64,000 nucleotides of DNA from Rhodoblastus acidophilus (GTDB taxonomy: Bacteria > Pseudomonadota > Alphaproteobacteria > Rhizobiales > Beijerinckiaceae): NCBI RefSeq assembly GCF_025961575.1, contig NZ_JAOQNX010000006.1, forward strand, positions 114,804 through 178,803, in the 5' to 3' direction. Position 1 is the first letter of the stretch. Each line of letters starts with the position of its first letter. A program made the position numbers and the translations under genes. Of the stretch, positions 25,859 through 35,316 are shown in pieces. The notes beneath the pieces are model-generated. The model was not told the DNA's origin, searched no databases, and worked only from the letters and a program-made list of their open reading frames with translations.

Positions 25859-26835
25859 TACGCGCCGCCAATCAAAATGCCGGTGAGAAGGACGACGACG
25901 CCGCCGACCACGATCTGCCCCACCGCCTTGAGGAAGGGCGTGTCCATGTAGCGCGCCCGGATCCAGGCGATCGCCCAGAGTTCGACGAACACGACCACCG
26001 CCGCAATGCTCGTGGCCGTCCAGAAGGCGTTGGGCCAGGAATCCGGCACGAGATAAGGCAGCGTATGCCCGAGCCCGCCCAGCGTGGTCATCACGCCACA
26101 GACGGCGCCGCGTAAAAGCGGCGCGCCGCGTCCGGTGATCGAGCCGTCGTCGGACAGGGCTTCGGCGAACCCCATGGAAATGCCGGCGCCCAGCGAAGCG
26201 GCGAGTCCGACCAGAAAGGTGGAGAAATTGTTGTGGGTGGCGAAGGCGGCGGCGAACAGCGGCGCCAGCGTCGACACCGAGCCGTCCATCAGCCCGGCGA
26301 GGCCCGGCTGCACATATTGCAGCACGAAGAATTTATGCGCGGTGCGGCCTTCCTCGTCGCGCGCGGTTTCGGTGAGGATCGCTTCCGAAAGCGCGTTGGC
26401 CTTCTGGCCGTGGCTGCGCTCGACCAGCGCGAGGTCGCCCAACAGCTTGCGCACGCCCACGTCCTGCGAGGCCTCGGCGGCCTGGACATAAAAGCGCTGG
26501 GCGTCCTTCTCCATCGCTTCCGCCTGGGCGCGGATCGTGTCGAGCGGCAGGTTTTTCAGCAGCCAAGTCGGGCGGCGGCTGTAATAGCCCGCGACATCCT
26601 CCCGGCGGATGGCCGGCAGGTTCTCGCCGAAGCGCTGGCGGTAAATGTCCAGCAGCTGCCGGCGATGGCCGTCTTCTTCCTCCGCCATCTCGGCGAAGAC
26701 TTTCGAGGTCGCCGGGTAACGCTCCAAAAGTTCTTCGGAAAAGGAGATGTAGATTCGGCTGTCTTCCTCTTCCGAGGCGATGGCGATCGCCAGGATTTCA
26801 CGCTCGGTCAGGTCCGAGAATTTCTTCAGGGCCAA
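25858..26835 (-). CDS. mbfA: membrane-bound ferritin/VIT1 iron exporter MbfA
   Basis: A 325-residue fusion of an N-terminal ferritin-like diiron domain (residues ~1-165) and a C-terminal VIT1/CCC1-type membrane domain with about five helices. Iron-ligand-like residues occur in ASEEEDSRIY, EMAEEEDGHRRQ, AMEKDAQRFY and LVERSHGQ. MbfA exports iron and protects against iron-dependent peroxide stress in Rhizobiales, where it is usually under Irr control; no clear Irr box is seen in the 90 bp upstream. Divergent from the Nudix gene, and co-transcribed with the phosphoesterase. Confidence 0.92.
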   Translation of the reverse strand: MALKKFSDLTEREILAIAIASEEEDSRIYISFSEELLERYPATSKVFAEMAEEEDGHRRQLLDIYRQRFGENLPAIRREDVAGYYSRRPTWLLKNLPLDTIRAQAEAMEKDAQRFYVQAAEASQDVGVRKLLGDLALVERSHGQKANALSEAILTETARDEEGRTAHKFFVLQYVQPGLAGLMDGSVSTLAPLFAAAFATHNNFSTFLVGLAASLGAGISMGFAEALSDDGSITGRGAPLLRGAVCGVMTTLGGLGHTLPYLVPDSWPNAFWTATSIAAVVVFVELWAIAWIRARYMDTPFLKAVGQIVVGGVVVLLTGILIGGA

Positions 26836-26926
26836 TCGTTTCTCCTTGCGCGGCGCGGCGGAATTCTGTTTGAAATTTGGCAGGATTTTCGCCGCATGAT
26901 CGCGCGGATCAGGATGGGGGTGTGGG

Positions 26927-27427
26927 ATGACCTGTGCGGAAATTACGGGAGAGACGGTTCCGGCTCAAGCCCCTTGGCAGCGCTTCATCCGTTTGGGACA
27001 GCGCGTCGCCGGTTTGCTGTTGCGTCCCAAGACCTTGGGCGTGCGCGCCGTGGCGCTCGACGACCAGAATCGCGTCTTTCTGGTGCGGCACACCTATTTG
27101 CCCGGTTTTTGTCTCCCTGGAGGCGGCGTCGAGGCGCGCGAAACGGCGTTGCGCTCGCTGGAGCGCGAACTCGACGAGGAGGGTGGGCTGGAGACCATCG
27201 GCCCCGCGCGGCTCATCGGCTTCTATTACAACCCCAAACACTCCTCGCGGGATCATGTCGTGCTCTATCTCGTTCGGGTGCGGCAGACAAAACCGCGCCC
27301 GGCCGATTGGGAGATCGCCGAATGCGGATTTTATCCGCTCGACGCGCTGCCGCAACACACCACCCCGGCGACCCGCGCCCATATCCAGGAAGCATTGGGA
27401 TTTTCGCAGCCCTCATCGCATTGGTGA
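26927..27427 (+). CDS. Nudix hydrolase
   Basis: A 166-residue Nudix hydrolase, cleaving a nucleoside diphosphate linked to some other group. The 23-residue Nudix box is complete, from GGVEARETALRSLE to RELDEEGGL, in the middle of the protein. Residues around it (VFLVRHTYLPGFCLPGGG) complete the fold. Substrate cannot be inferred. It lies alone between mbfA (divergent) and ppc (same direction, 87 bp on). Confidence 0.88.
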   Translation: MTCAEITGETVPAQAPWQRFIRLGQRVAGLLLRPKTLGVRAVALDDQNRVFLVRHTYLPGFCLPGGGVEARETALRSLERELDEEGGLETIGPARLIGFYYNPKHSSRDHVVLYLVRVRQTKPRPADWEIAECGFYPLDALPQHTTPATRAHIQEALGFSQPSSHW

Positions 27428-27514
27428 GATCAGGGCGCGCCCGCCCTTGCCGAACCATCCGACTTTCGTATGATGGGACGCCGCGTCGTGCGGCGGCTGC
27501 ATGATCGGGACGAG

Positions 27515-30265
27515 ATGAACGACACGACGCCAGTGGAACGCGCCAAGGAAGAAAGCGCCAAGCTGGCGCCTCTGTTCTCCGACATTCGCCTGCTCGGGCA
27601 AATCTTGGGCGAGACCGTCCGTCAGCATGAGGGCGACGCGGTGTTCGCGCGCATCGAGCGCATCCGCCGCCTTTCGGTTGCGGAAACGCGCGGCGGCGCC
27701 AAGGCGGCCGCCGAACTCGACGAACTGCTGCGCGGCTTGACCAATGCCGAGGCGGTGGTGGTGGTGCGCGCCTTCACCTATTTCTCTCATCTCGCCAATA
27801 TTGCGGAAGACCGGCATTTTCTGCGCCGCCGCGCCGCCCATGCCGGCGACGTGCAGCCCGGAAGCCTCGGCCATGCCTTTGCGCGGCTCGAGGCCGCCGG
27901 CGTGGCGCCGGAACAAGTCTGCGCGGCGCTCGAAGGCGCCTATGTGTCGCCGGTTTTGACCGCGCATCCGACCGAAGTGCAGCGGCGCTCCACGCTCGAC
28001 GCCGAACGCGACATCGCCGACCTCCTGCACGCCCGCGAATTCTGCCGCGGCGAGGCGGAGCTTGCTGAAAATGAAGCGCAGCTTGCCGCCCGCGTCACCC
28101 AGCTCTGGCAGACGCGCATCATCCGCACCTCCAGCCTCACGGTTCACGACGAGATCGAAAACGCGCTGCTCTATTACCGCTCGACCTTTTTGAAGGAGAT
28201 TCCGAAGCTTTACGCCGACCTGGACCGCCGGCTCGGCGCGCCCGCGCCGTCGTTTTTCCGCATGGGCAATTGGATCGGCGGCGACCGCGACGGCAATCCC
28301 AATGTCGTCGCGGAAACCCTGAAAGACAGCGTGCTCCTGCATTGCGAGACGGTGCTGCGCCATTATCTGGTCGAGGTTCACCGGCTCGGCGGCGAATTGT
28401 CGATGTCCGACATGGTGACGCCCTGTTCGCCGGAGCTCAAGGCGCTGGCCGAGGCCTCCGGAGATCACAATCCGCATCGTGACGACGAAAATTATCGCCG
28501 CGCGCTGATCGGCGTTTATGCCCGCGTCGCCGGCACATTGCGCGCCCTCACCGGCGGCGAGGCGTTGCGCCATGCGGCGACGCCGGGCGCGGCCTATGCG
28601 CGTCCGGAAGAGTTCCGCGCCGATCTGCTGGTCATCCGCGATTCGCTTCGGGCCCATCATGGCGGCCCTTTGGCGGCGGGGCGGCTCGCCCGGCTGATCC
28701 GCGCCGTGGACGTGTTCGGCTTTCACATGGCGACGACCGACCTGCGCCAGAATTCCGACCGGCACGAGGCGACCTTGCGCGAACTGCTCGCCGCCGTGCG
28801 CATCGAACCCGATTATTCGGCTTTGCCCGAGCCGCAGAAGATCGCGCTGCTGCTGCGGCTGCTGGCCGACCCGCGCCCGCTGCGCGCGCCCGACCGGGTC
28901 TATTCCGACGACGCCCTCAGCGAACTCGCTGTGCTCGAAACCGCGCGCGACCTCCGGGAGAAATTGGGACCGGGCGTCATTCGCCACGCCATCATCAGCC
29001 ACACCGAGAGCGTCAGCGACCTGCTGGAGCTGATGCTGCTGCAGAAGGAATGCGGGCTGCTGCGCGGCGCGCTCCACGACAGCGAGCAGGCCAAACTGGG
29101 CCTCATCGTCACCCCGCTGTTCGAAACGATCGAAGACTTGCGCGCCGCCGAAAAGATCATGCGCGATTTCTATGCGCTCCCAGGCGTCGCCGATCTGATG
29201 CGGCGCTCGGGCGGGGTGCAGGACGTGATGCTCGGTTATTCCGATTCCAACAAGGACGGCGGCTATCTCACCTCCAACTGGGAGCTTTACCGCGCCTCGA
29301 CGGCGCTCGCCGCCCTGTTCGATTCGCTGCCCGGGCTGCGCCTGCGGCTGTTCCACGGACGCGGCGGCGCGGTGGGGCGCGGCGGCGGCCCGTCCTACCA
29401 GGCGATTCTCGCGCAGCCTCCGGGAACGGTGCGCGGACAGATCAGGCTCACCGAACAGGGTGAGGTCATCAACGCCAAATACGCCAATCCCGAGATCGGC
29501 CGGCGCAATCTCGAAACGCTGATGGCGGCGGACCTCGAAGCGACCCTTCTCGCGGACGGCTGCCACCCGCCGCCCGAATTCCTGGAGGCCGCCGCGACCT
29601 TGTCCGAGGCGTCGATGCGCGCCTATCGCGCGCTGGTCTACGATACCCCCGGTTTCGTCGATTATTTCTACGCGGCGACCCCGATCGCCGAAATCGCCGA
29701 ACTCAACATTGGTTCGCGCCCGGCCTCGCGAAAGGCGACCCGCCGCATCGAGGATTTGCGCGCCATTCCCTGGAGTTTTTCCTGGGGGCAGAGCCGCGTC
29801 GCTTTGCCGGGATGGTACGGGTTCGGCGCGGCGGTCGAAGATTTTTTGGCGAAGGGCGGCGCGCCGGCGCTGCTCCAGCGCATGCATGCGGAATGGCCGT
29901 TCTTCCGCACGCTGCTCTCCAACATGGACATGGTGCTGGCTAAAGCCGATTTTTCCATCGCCCGGCGCTATTGCGAACTGGCGCCCGATGCGGCCTTGGC
30001 GCGGCGCATCTTCGCCGCCATCGAGGCCGAGGCGGAGCGCACCGTTGGCGCGCTCAAAACCATCACCGGCGACGAGGCGCGGCTCGCCGACAATCCGGCG
30101 CTCGCCCGCTCCATCGCCCATCGCTTTCCTTATATCGCGCCGCTGAACTACCTTCAGGCCGATCTGCTGCGCCGCTGGCGCGAGGGCGACCATGACCGAA
30201 AGGTGCGAATCGGCATCCTGGTGGCGATCAACGGCATTGCCGCTGGTTTGCGCAACACGGGCTGA
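27515..30265 (+). CDS. ppc: phosphoenolpyruvate carboxylase
   Basis: Carboxylates PEP to oxaloacetate (anaplerosis; in serine-cycle methylotrophs part of the assimilation cycle). 916 residues, normal for the bacterial type. Active-site segments: [11 protein letters not shown] (catalytic His), [53 protein letters not shown], and the C-terminal [13 protein letters not shown] 27515, with GGGACGAG upstream, is preferred to the frame from 27470, which adds 15 Arg-rich residues. A strong hairpin overlaps the stop codon. Confidence 0.95.
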   Translation: MNDTTPVERAKEESAKLAPLFSDIRLLGQILGETVRQHEGDAVFARIERIRRLSVAETRGGAKAAAELDELLRGLTNAEAVVVVRAFTYFSHLANIAEDRHFLRRRAAHAGDVQPGSLGHAFARLEAAGVAPEQVCAALEGAYVSPVLTAHPTEVQRRSTLDAERDIADLLHAREFCRGEAELAENEAQLAARVTQLWQTRIIRTSSLTVHDEIENALLYYRSTFLKEIPKLYADLDRRLGAPAPSFFRMGNWIGGDRDGNPNVVAETLKDSVLLHCETVLRHYLVEVHRLGGELSMSDMVTPCSPELKALAEASGDHNPHRDDENYRRALIGVYARVAGTLRALTGGEALRHAATPGAAYARPEEFRADLLVIRDSLRAHHGGPLAAGRLARLIRAVDVFGFHMATTDLRQNSDRHEATLRELLAAVRIEPDYSALPEPQKIALLLRLLADPRPLRAPDRVYSDDALSELAVLETARDLREKLGPGVIRHAIISHTESVSDLLELMLLQKECGLLRGALHDSEQAKLGLIVTPLFETIEDLRAAEKIMRDFYALPGVADLMRRSGGVQDVMLGYSDSNKDGGYLTSNWELYRASTALAALFDSLPGLRLRLFHGRGGAVGRGGGPSYQAILAQPPGTVRGQIRLTEQGEVINAKYANPEIGRRNLETLMAADLEATLLADGCHPPPEFLEAAATLSEASMRAYRALVYDTPGFVDYFYAATPIAEIAELNIGSRPASRKATRRIEDLRAIPWSFSWGQSRVALPGWYGFGAAVEDFLAKGGAPALLQRMHAEWPFFRTLLSNMDMVLAKADFSIARRYCELAPDAALARRIFAAIEAEAERTVGALKTITGDEARLADNPALARSIAHRFPYIAPLNYLQADLLRRWREGDHDRKVRIGILVAINGIAAGLRNTG

Positions 30266-30282
30266 GCGCGCTTCGCGCTCAG
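30260..30282 (+). terminator. hairpin at the ppc stop
   Basis: Perfect 10-bp stem (GCTGAGCGCG / CGCGCTCAGC) with loop CTT, overlapping the ppc stop codon. No long T-run follows (TTGACGC), so it may stabilise the 3' end rather than terminate. Confidence 0.55.
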
Positions 30283-30342
30283 CTTGACGCAAGTCTTTGG
30301 ACCTAAGGTCAGCGCGCCGCCATCCGCGACCGCGAGACCGAG

Positions 30343-31134
30343 ATGAGCACTTTCACCGACTATCTGAGCATCGCCAACAATCTGGGCCGCTACCAGACGA
30401 TGACGGCTGCCGATCCGACCGTGGCGCAGGCCACCAAATATTTCCAGGCCAATATCGGCGCGATCACGACGCCGGCGCAGCTCGTCAACAATCCGCGGAT
30501 TTTCAATTATGTGATGAGCGCCTTCGGCCTGAGCGACATGACCTACGCCAAGAGCCTGATCCAGCAGGCGCTGGAGCAGGGGACGTCGAGTTCGAGCGCG
30601 CTGGCGGTGAAGTTGAACAACCCGAACATCACGGCGCTGGTCAAGGCGTTCGATTTCTCGACCTATGGGACGGCGACGACGGCGCAAAGCTCCGCAAGCT
30701 CAGACGTGGTCGACAAATATGTCATGCAGACTCTGGAGACCAACCAGGGCAATACCAACCCCGGCGTCCAGCTTGCGCTTTATTTCCAGCAAAACGCCTC
30801 GAAGATCACCGACGGCTATTCCATTCTCGCTGACAAGAATCTGTTGAGCGTCGTTCAGACCACGCTCGGCATTTCCAGCTATACGTCGGCGCAAAGCGTC
30901 GACAGCCAGGCCGCGCAATTCGACAAGCTTCTCACCTATTCGGACTTTCAGGATCCGGCCAAGGTGCAGACTTTTCTCGAGCGCTTCACCGCCGAATATG
31001 ACGTCCAGAACCCCACGGCTTCGAGTTCGACCTCGTCGGTTCTCTCCTTGTTCGATGCCTCGAGCTCGTCGTCGAGCGGGATCAGCATCGATCTCATGAT
31101 GAGCATGCAAAATCTGAGGCTTGGCGGCTCATAA
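30343..31134 (+). CDS. DUF1217 family protein (flagellar-locus type)
   Basis: A 263-residue protein rich in Ser/Thr/Ala/Gln, without a signal peptide or membrane helix. The repeated pattern of short helical units (TKYFQANIGAITTPAQLVN, ALYFQQNASKITDG, QTFLERFTAEYDVQN) and the C-terminal MSMQNLRLGGS fit DUF1217, a family found with flagellar genes of alphaproteobacteria. No other flagellar gene lies nearby. A poly-Ser run (SSSSTSS, SSSSSG) precedes the C-terminus. Function unknown. Confidence 0.75.
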   Translation: MSTFTDYLSIANNLGRYQTMTAADPTVAQATKYFQANIGAITTPAQLVNNPRIFNYVMSAFGLSDMTYAKSLIQQALEQGTSSSSALAVKLNNPNITALVKAFDFSTYGTATTAQSSASSDVVDKYVMQTLETNQGNTNPGVQLALYFQQNASKITDGYSILADKNLLSVVQTTLGISSYTSAQSVDSQAAQFDKLLTYSDFQDPAKVQTFLERFTAEYDVQNPTASSSTSSVLSLFDASSSSSSGISIDLMMSMQNLRLGGS

Positions 31135-31199
31135 GGCGGATCGCCGGGAACATTGGTTCCTTGAGACCGTTCAGACTCTCTCAAAGAGGGAGTCCGAGC

Positions 31200-31433
31200 A
31201 TGAGGACAACTCGAAGCCTTGCCGTCGCCGTTCTGGCGCTGCCGCTCACCGTCTCAGGGGCGCCGGCGCAGGGCATCCATATCGGCCCTGGCGGAGTCGG
31301 GGTCGACATGGGCGGCGACCATCACCGCAGGGTCATCAGGGAATATGAAGACGACGACGGCTGCACCATCCGCGTCATCCGCTACCGGCGTGGGGACGGC
31401 GACGTCGTGACGCGCCGCGAGCGCCGCTGCTGA
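31200..31433 (+). CDS. small secreted protein
   Basis: A 77-residue protein with a signal peptide (RTTRSLAVAVLALPLTVSG, cleavage near APA-QG) and a glycine/histidine-rich then strongly charged mature part (HIGPGGVGVDMGGDHHRR, EYEDDDGC). Two cysteines could pair. The ATG at 31200 has AAAGAGGGAG upstream. Resembles the short secreted proteins common in Bradyrhizobium relatives; function unknown. Confidence 0.65.
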   Translation: MRTTRSLAVAVLALPLTVSGAPAQGIHIGPGGVGVDMGGDHHRRVIREYEDDDGCTIRVIRYRRGDGDVVTRRERRC

Positions 31434-31446
31434 CCTCCACAAAATG

Positions 31447-31476
31447 GAACAGGCCGAGGTTCGCCCCGGCCTGTTC
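31447..31476. terminator. bidirectional terminator
   Basis: 10-bp stem (GAACAGGCCG / CGGCCTGTTC), AAAAT before and TTCAAAC after, between the secreted protein (plus) and the convergent HdeA-like gene (minus). Confidence 0.7.
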
Positions 31477-31503
31477 AAACCCGTTACATCGACGCGCTTT
31501 GGC

Positions 31504-31791
31504 TCAGTCGATGATCTTCTTGATGGTGGCCATTACCGGCTCTTTCTTGTGCGCTTCGCAATGCCGCTTGATGATGTCGTAATTGTGCTTGGCGGCGCGC
31601 AGGTCGAGCGTGGCGTTGTTGAACTCGGCGTGGAAATAACCGCTCAGCCAGGAGGCGATGAACGCCTGGTCGTCGGCGCCGGCGTTGAGATATTCTCCGC
31701 AGGTGATCTGCGAGAGGTCGAGCACCACCTGGGCCTTCGCCGGGACGGTGGCGGCGAGCAACGCGCCCGCGAGAAAAAGCTGCTTCTTCAT
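31504..31791 (-). CDS. HdeA/HdeB-like periplasmic protein 1
   Basis: A 95-residue exported protein: signal peptide residues 1-20 (KKQLFLAGALLAATVPAKA), then a small helical domain with two cysteines (ITCGEY and KRHCEA) placed as in the HdeA/HdeB acid-chaperone family, which form one disulphide. W and Y residues in SWLSGYFHAE match the family core. About 45% similar by eye to the next gene, so the two look like a tandem duplication. Likely periplasmic; acid protection is only the family's known role. Confidence 0.75.
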   Translation of the reverse strand: MKKQLFLAGALLAATVPAKAQVVLDLSQITCGEYLNAGADDQAFIASWLSGYFHAEFNNATLDLRAAKHNYDIIKRHCEAHKKEPVMATIKKIID

Positions 31792-31820
31792 GGCGAATCT
31801 CCGAATCACATCCCGCGCGA

Positions 31821-32129
31821 TTATTTGTTCTTGGTTGCCGCCTGAACCGCCTGGTAAACGGCGGTCATCACCATTTCCTTGGGATTGGCGGCGCAGAACT
31901 TGCGGATGTTGTCCATATTGCGGTGATAGGCCTTGAGGTCGATCCAGGTGTAGCCAGCCTTCTGGTTGAACCATCCGCTGATCCAGGCGGCGGTCGCGTC
32001 GCCATCGTCGGCCGGCATGGCGACGAATTCGCCACAGCTGATGCGGTTCATGTCGATCGAAACCTGGGCCGAACCAACGGTCGGGGCCAGGGCCAGTGCC
32101 GTAGCCAGGCACAAAACGGTTTTTTTCAT
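31821..32129 (-). CDS. HdeA/HdeB-like periplasmic protein 2
   Basis: A 102-residue paralogue of the downstream gene: signal peptide to ~residue 21 (cleavage near GSA-QV), then ISCGEFVAMP, AAWISGWFNQ and IRKFCAAN with the two conserved cysteines. ATG 32129 has GGAG upstream and begins the signal peptide; the frame starting at 32162 adds 11 residues. 29 bp before the first copy, so both are probably on one transcript. Confidence 0.75.
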   Translation of the reverse strand: MKKTVLCLATALALAPTVGSAQVSIDMNRISCGEFVAMPADDGDATAAWISGWFNQKAGYTWIDLKAYHRNMDNIRKFCAANPKEMVMTAVYQAVQAATKNK

Positions 32130-32348
32130 GGCTCTCCTCAAGGAAGCGCGCGGGAAGAACATCTTCCGTCGCCAAGGATTGTTCTGTCGGGTGACTGACT
32201 TATCCCAGGTATATCAATGCATAAGAACGTGCGGACGAAGTCATTCCGTTTGACAGCGCAGGGATATAAGCACGGCTTCGCTCCTTTCGCTAGGGTCAGG
32301 GTCGGACATTCGCGCGAGAGGCGCCTAAGCAGATGGTATCAAAAAGAA

Positions 32349-32375
32349 AAAAGCCGGAGCGACGCCCCGGCTTTT
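32349..32375. terminator. terminator of the F0 ATP synthase operon
   Basis: Stem AAAAGCCGG / CCGGCTTTT with a 9-nt loop, 22 bp after the atpF stop. The rest of the 268-bp gap 32130-32397 between atpF and the HdeA-like genes shows no gene or other signal that I can identify. Confidence 0.85.
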
Positions 32376-32397
32376 CAATTCGCGATGTGGATCGACC

Positions 32398-32874
32398 TCA
32401 GTTCATCAGCGTCTTCACGCTGGCGAGTCCCTGGTCGATGAAGCTGGCCTGGTTGCCCGATGTTTTCAGGACGGTTTCGGCGGCCTTCACGGCGGCGTCG
32501 GTCGCGGCGGAGCGCACTTCGGCGACGGCCTGGGCCTCGGCGAGCGCGATCTTGTCGTCCGCCTGCTTCTTGCGGCGAGCGATATAGTCCTCGAGACGGA
32601 CCTGCGCCTCCTTGGCGAGCGCCTCGGCCTCGGTCTTGGCCTGGGCGACGATGGAGGCGGCCTGCGCCTCGGCTTCCGCAGTCTTGGCGGCAAAGCTGTC
32701 GAACAGGGCCTGGGCCTCGGCGCGCAGACGCGACGCCTCCGCGAGTTCCTTCTCGATGCCTTCGATGCGGCCATCGAGTCCCTTGGCGATCATCTTGTGC
32801 ACGCCGATATAGGCGAAGAACAGGACCAGAAGGACCGCGCCGACGAAGAAATAGAATTCAGCATCAAATTCCAT
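32398..32874 (-). CDS. atpF: F0 ATP synthase subunit b
   Basis: Peripheral-stalk subunit (158 residues): a single N-terminal membrane helix (FYFFVGAVLLVLFFAYIG, residues 7-24) followed by a long Ala/Glu/Lys/Arg coiled coil that reaches F1. Last gene of the atpIBEF'F operon; 10 bp after the b' gene. Having both b and b' is the rule in photosynthetic and many other alphaproteobacteria; the F1 operon is elsewhere. Confidence 0.93.
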   Translation of the reverse strand: MEFDAEFYFFVGAVLLVLFFAYIGVHKMIAKGLDGRIEGIEKELAEASRLRAEAQALFDSFAAKTAEAEAQAASIVAQAKTEAEALAKEAQVRLEDYIARRKKQADDKIALAEAQAVAEVRSAATDAAVKAAETVLKTSGNQASFIDQGLASVKTLMN

Positions 32875-32884
32875 TTTCGTCTCC

Positions 32885-33439
32885 TCAGGCCTTGGTCGCG
32901 GCGACGGCGGCGGCGACAGCCGCGGCGTCGGCCGGCTTGCCGGTCACATGCTGCAGGATGGCGTGCGCCACTTCGGTGGCGATGCCTTCGACATTGGCCA
33001 TGGCGGCGGCCTTGGTCTCGCCGATCTTCTTTTCGGCTTCGGCGAGCTTGGCGCCGAGTTCGGCTTCAAGCGTTCCGCGCGAAGCGTCCGCGGCGGCGGT
33101 CGCCTCGGCATGGGCCTGCTGGCCGAGCGCCTGCGCCTTGGCCTTGGCTTGCGCGAGCGTCGCTTCATGCGCGGCGGCGGCGGCGGCCGCATCCTGCTGC
33201 GCCTTGTTGGCGGCGGCGAGGTCGTCGCTGATCGTCTGCTTGCGGTTGGTGAGAATGCCGGCGACGCGCGGCAGGGCGATTTTCGACATCAGCACATAGA
33301 GCGCGCCGAAAATCAGCGCCAGCCAGATGAGCTGGGGCGCGAAATAGGTCGAGTCGAAGGGCGGGAACACATCTTCGTGGGCGTGACCGGCGGGAACCTC
33401 GGTTCCGGCGGCGTGCCCTTCAGCGCCTTGCGTGGCCAT
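32885..33439 (-). CDS. atpG: F0 ATP synthase subunit b'
   Basis: Second, diverged stalk subunit (184 residues; symbol atpF2/atpG differs between databases). A His/Glu-rich N-terminus (GTEVPAGHAHEDVFPPFD) precedes the membrane helix (LIWLALIFGALYVLMSKI), then a coiled coil very rich in Ala. ATG 33439 has AAGGAA upstream; a frame 12 codons longer exists. Forms a heterodimer with subunit b. Confidence 0.92.
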   Translation of the reverse strand: MATQGAEGHAAGTEVPAGHAHEDVFPPFDSTYFAPQLIWLALIFGALYVLMSKIALPRVAGILTNRKQTISDDLAAANKAQQDAAAAAAAHEATLAQAKAKAQALGQQAHAEATAAADASRGTLEAELGAKLAEAEKKIGETKAAAMANVEGIATEVAHAILQHVTGKPADAAAVAAAVAATKA

Positions 33440-33519
33440 ATACGTTCCTTGGGTCGTCTTGAGAGGCGTTTTCAAGCGAGATCATCGCAGGCGGAAAACG
33501 CGGGAACCAACAGGAAAGA

Positions 33520-33543
33520 CGCGCCCCGGCGAACCGGGGCGCG
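33520..33543 (-). terminator. hairpin between atpE and the b' gene
   Basis: Perfect 10-bp stem (CGCGCCCCGG / CCGGGGCGCG), loop TTCG on the transcribed minus strand, then TCTTTCC. Sits 6 bp after the atpE stop. Subunit c is needed in 10-15 copies per complex, so a 3' stabiliser or partial terminator here makes sense. Same design as the hairpin after the encapsulin gene. Confidence 0.75.
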
Positions 33544-33549
33544 AAAAGA

Positions 33550-33783
33550 TTACTTCGCGACGAACAGCAGGATCAGCGCGATGAGGAAGGCGAAAATGCC
33601 CAGACCTTCGGCGAGCGCCGTGCCGATGAACACGCGGCCGAACTGGCCGTCCGAGGCCGACGGGTTGCGCAGCGCGCCCGAGAGGAAGTTGCCCCAGATC
33701 GCGCCGACGCCGATCGCGGCGGCGCCGACACCGATCGCCGCGAGGCCGGCGCCGATAAGTCTAGCTGCTTCAGAACCCATCAT
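33550..33783 (-). CDS. atpE: F0 ATP synthase subunit c
   Basis: Proteolipid of the rotor ring (77 residues): two hydrophobic helices joined by the polar loop RNPSASDGQ. The proton-carrying carboxylate is Glu59 in [14 protein letters not shown]. No sodium-binding signature is obvious, so proton-driven. Starts with two ATGs (33783 and 33780). Followed by a stable hairpin. Confidence 0.96.
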   Translation of the reverse strand: MMGSEAARLIGAGLAAIGVGAAAIGVGAIWGNFLSGALRNPSASDGQFGRVFIGTALAEGLGIFAFLIALILLFVAK

Positions 33784-33831
33784 AATACTCCATTTAATTG
33801 TGGGCGACCATTTGTTGTTGAGATGAGATTA

Positions 33832-34593
33832 TCAGTGGCCCGGGTGAAGCGCGTCATTGATGTAGACGCAAGTGAGAACGGCGAAGACGTAAGCTTGCAG
33901 CACCGACACCAGCAGTTCGAAGGCGGTGAGGACGGTGATGCCGAGCAGCGGCAGCGGCGCGAGATAGGCGTAGCCGGCGCCGAGCAGCATGACGCAGAAG
34001 CCGCCGAACACGACCAGCATGATGTGGCCGGCCAGCATGTTGGCGAAAAGACGAACCGAGAGCGAAACCGGCCGGGAGATGAACGACAGGATTTCGATGA
34101 TGATGATGAAGGGCAGCAGAACCGGCGACACGCCCGACGGCTTGAACAGGCCGAACCAGTGGAAGCCGTGCTTGTAGATGCCGTAGACGATGGTCAGCAG
34201 GATGATCGAGAAGGCCATGCCCGCGGTGATGATGATCTGCGCCATCACCTCGTAGGTGTAGGGCCACAGGCCGATCAAATTGCAGGCGAGCACGAACATG
34301 AAGATCGTGAACACCAGCGGGAAGAACTTCATGCCCGCTTCGCCGCAGGTCGAGCGCACCATGTCGGCGACGAATTCGTAGGCCAGTTCGGCGGAGGCCT
34401 GGAGGCGGCTGGGGACGATCTTGCGGCTGGCTGTGCCGATCAGCATAACGATGATCACGGCGGCCGCGGCGATCAGCATGAACAGCGCGGAATTGGTGAA
34501 GGAGCCGTCCACGCCAAAGAAATCAAGGGGCTGCAGCACCTTGACATGAAACTGGTGGATGGGATCGACCGCTGAGGCGCCGGCTTCCGACAT
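33832..34593 (-). CDS. atpB: F0 ATP synthase subunit a
   Basis: Stator channel subunit (253 residues, about six helices). The essential arginine lies in SLSVRLFANMLAGHIMLVV. Other family segments: FFPLVFTIFMFVLACNLIGLWPYT. It sits between atpI and atpE in the standard order. Confidence 0.96.
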   Translation of the reverse strand: MSEAGASAVDPIHQFHVKVLQPLDFFGVDGSFTNSALFMLIAAAAVIIVMLIGTASRKIVPSRLQASAELAYEFVADMVRSTCGEAGMKFFPLVFTIFMFVLACNLIGLWPYTYEVMAQIIITAGMAFSIILLTIVYGIYKHGFHWFGLFKPSGVSPVLLPFIIIIEILSFISRPVSLSVRLFANMLAGHIMLVVFGGFCVMLLGAGYAYLAPLPLLGITVLTAFELLVSVLQAYVFAVLTCVYINDALHPGH

Positions 34594-34663
34594 GTTCCGT
34601 CCTTCGATTTTGGCGGGTTAAGCCGCCGTCCTGCACTTTGCGCGGGCTGACCCGCCATCCTGG

Positions 34664-35020
34664 TTATTGCCGCGGCGGAGGATCGCCGTCGCGGGACGTC
34701 GGCGTCTTCGCCGCCATCCGATAAACATTGTTGAACCCCGCGGCGACGCCGAATCCCGTGAGCAGGACCAGCAGCCATGGGGTCGTCCCCAGCCATCGGT
34801 CGAGGAGCCAGCCTATCAAGGCGCCCACGACCGCGGCCGAGACAAATTCCGTGAGCACGCGAAAGCCGAGACTCATCGCGCGCCCGAGGCTCTTGTCGGG
34901 ACCGGCGTCGGAGCGGCGACGCTCCTCGGCGGTTTCCACGTCCCGTCTCGCCTGAAGGTCGCTCGCCAGCCGTGCAAGCCGCGCCTTCATGTCGGCGTCA
35001 TCGTCAGACCCGTTCTGCAT
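34664..35020 (-). CDS. atpI: ATP synthase protein I / AtpZ-type assembly protein
   Basis: A 118-residue protein with a charged helical N-terminal third (MKARLARLASDLQARRDVE) and two hydrophobic helices (LTEFVSAAVVGALIGWLL, TTPWLLVLLTGFGVAAGF). This is the AtpI family, which helps assemble the c-ring. First gene of the F0 operon; the 70-bp gap to atpB has no other gene. The 296-bp region 35021-35316, divergent with the channel gene, must hold the operon promoter, but no clear boxes are visible. Confidence 0.85.
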   Translation of the reverse strand: MQNGSDDDADMKARLARLASDLQARRDVETAEERRRSDAGPDKSLGRAMSLGFRVLTEFVSAAVVGALIGWLLDRWLGTTPWLLVLLTGFGVAAGFNNVYRMAAKTPTSRDGDPPPRQ

Positions 35021-35316
35021 CGTGCTCCCCGCCGATTCACAAGAATTGCGTTGTCAGGGAAGGCGCCTTCGCCTCGAACTAAAGGTCGTCTGAAGCGCCA
35101 TCCGATGGAACCGGACTCCGGAACGCCTTGCCGCGTTCCGCCCTTCTTGAACCGGGCGCACCATATTGACGGCCCTTTCGGCTGTCAAGATTAGGACGGT
35201 ATTTCTTGTCGCGCGTCAAGTTGTTGTAAATAAAGGGAATAAGCGCGTTTTTGACGGGGGCGCCCGAAGGTCTAGGCGCAGGCCCGCCATTTGGGCGCCT
35301 TGAAAAGGAGGACGAT

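Noticed and set aside
26836..26926. Irr box (ICE motif) before mbfA
   Set aside because: TTTGAAATTTGGCAGGATTTT was considered, but it lacks the inverted symmetry of ICE elements.
27413..30292. 959-codon open frame on the minus strand
   Set aside because: Antisense shadow of ppc and the Nudix gene; long open frames opposite genes are common in this GC-rich DNA. No ribosome-binding site or family likeness.
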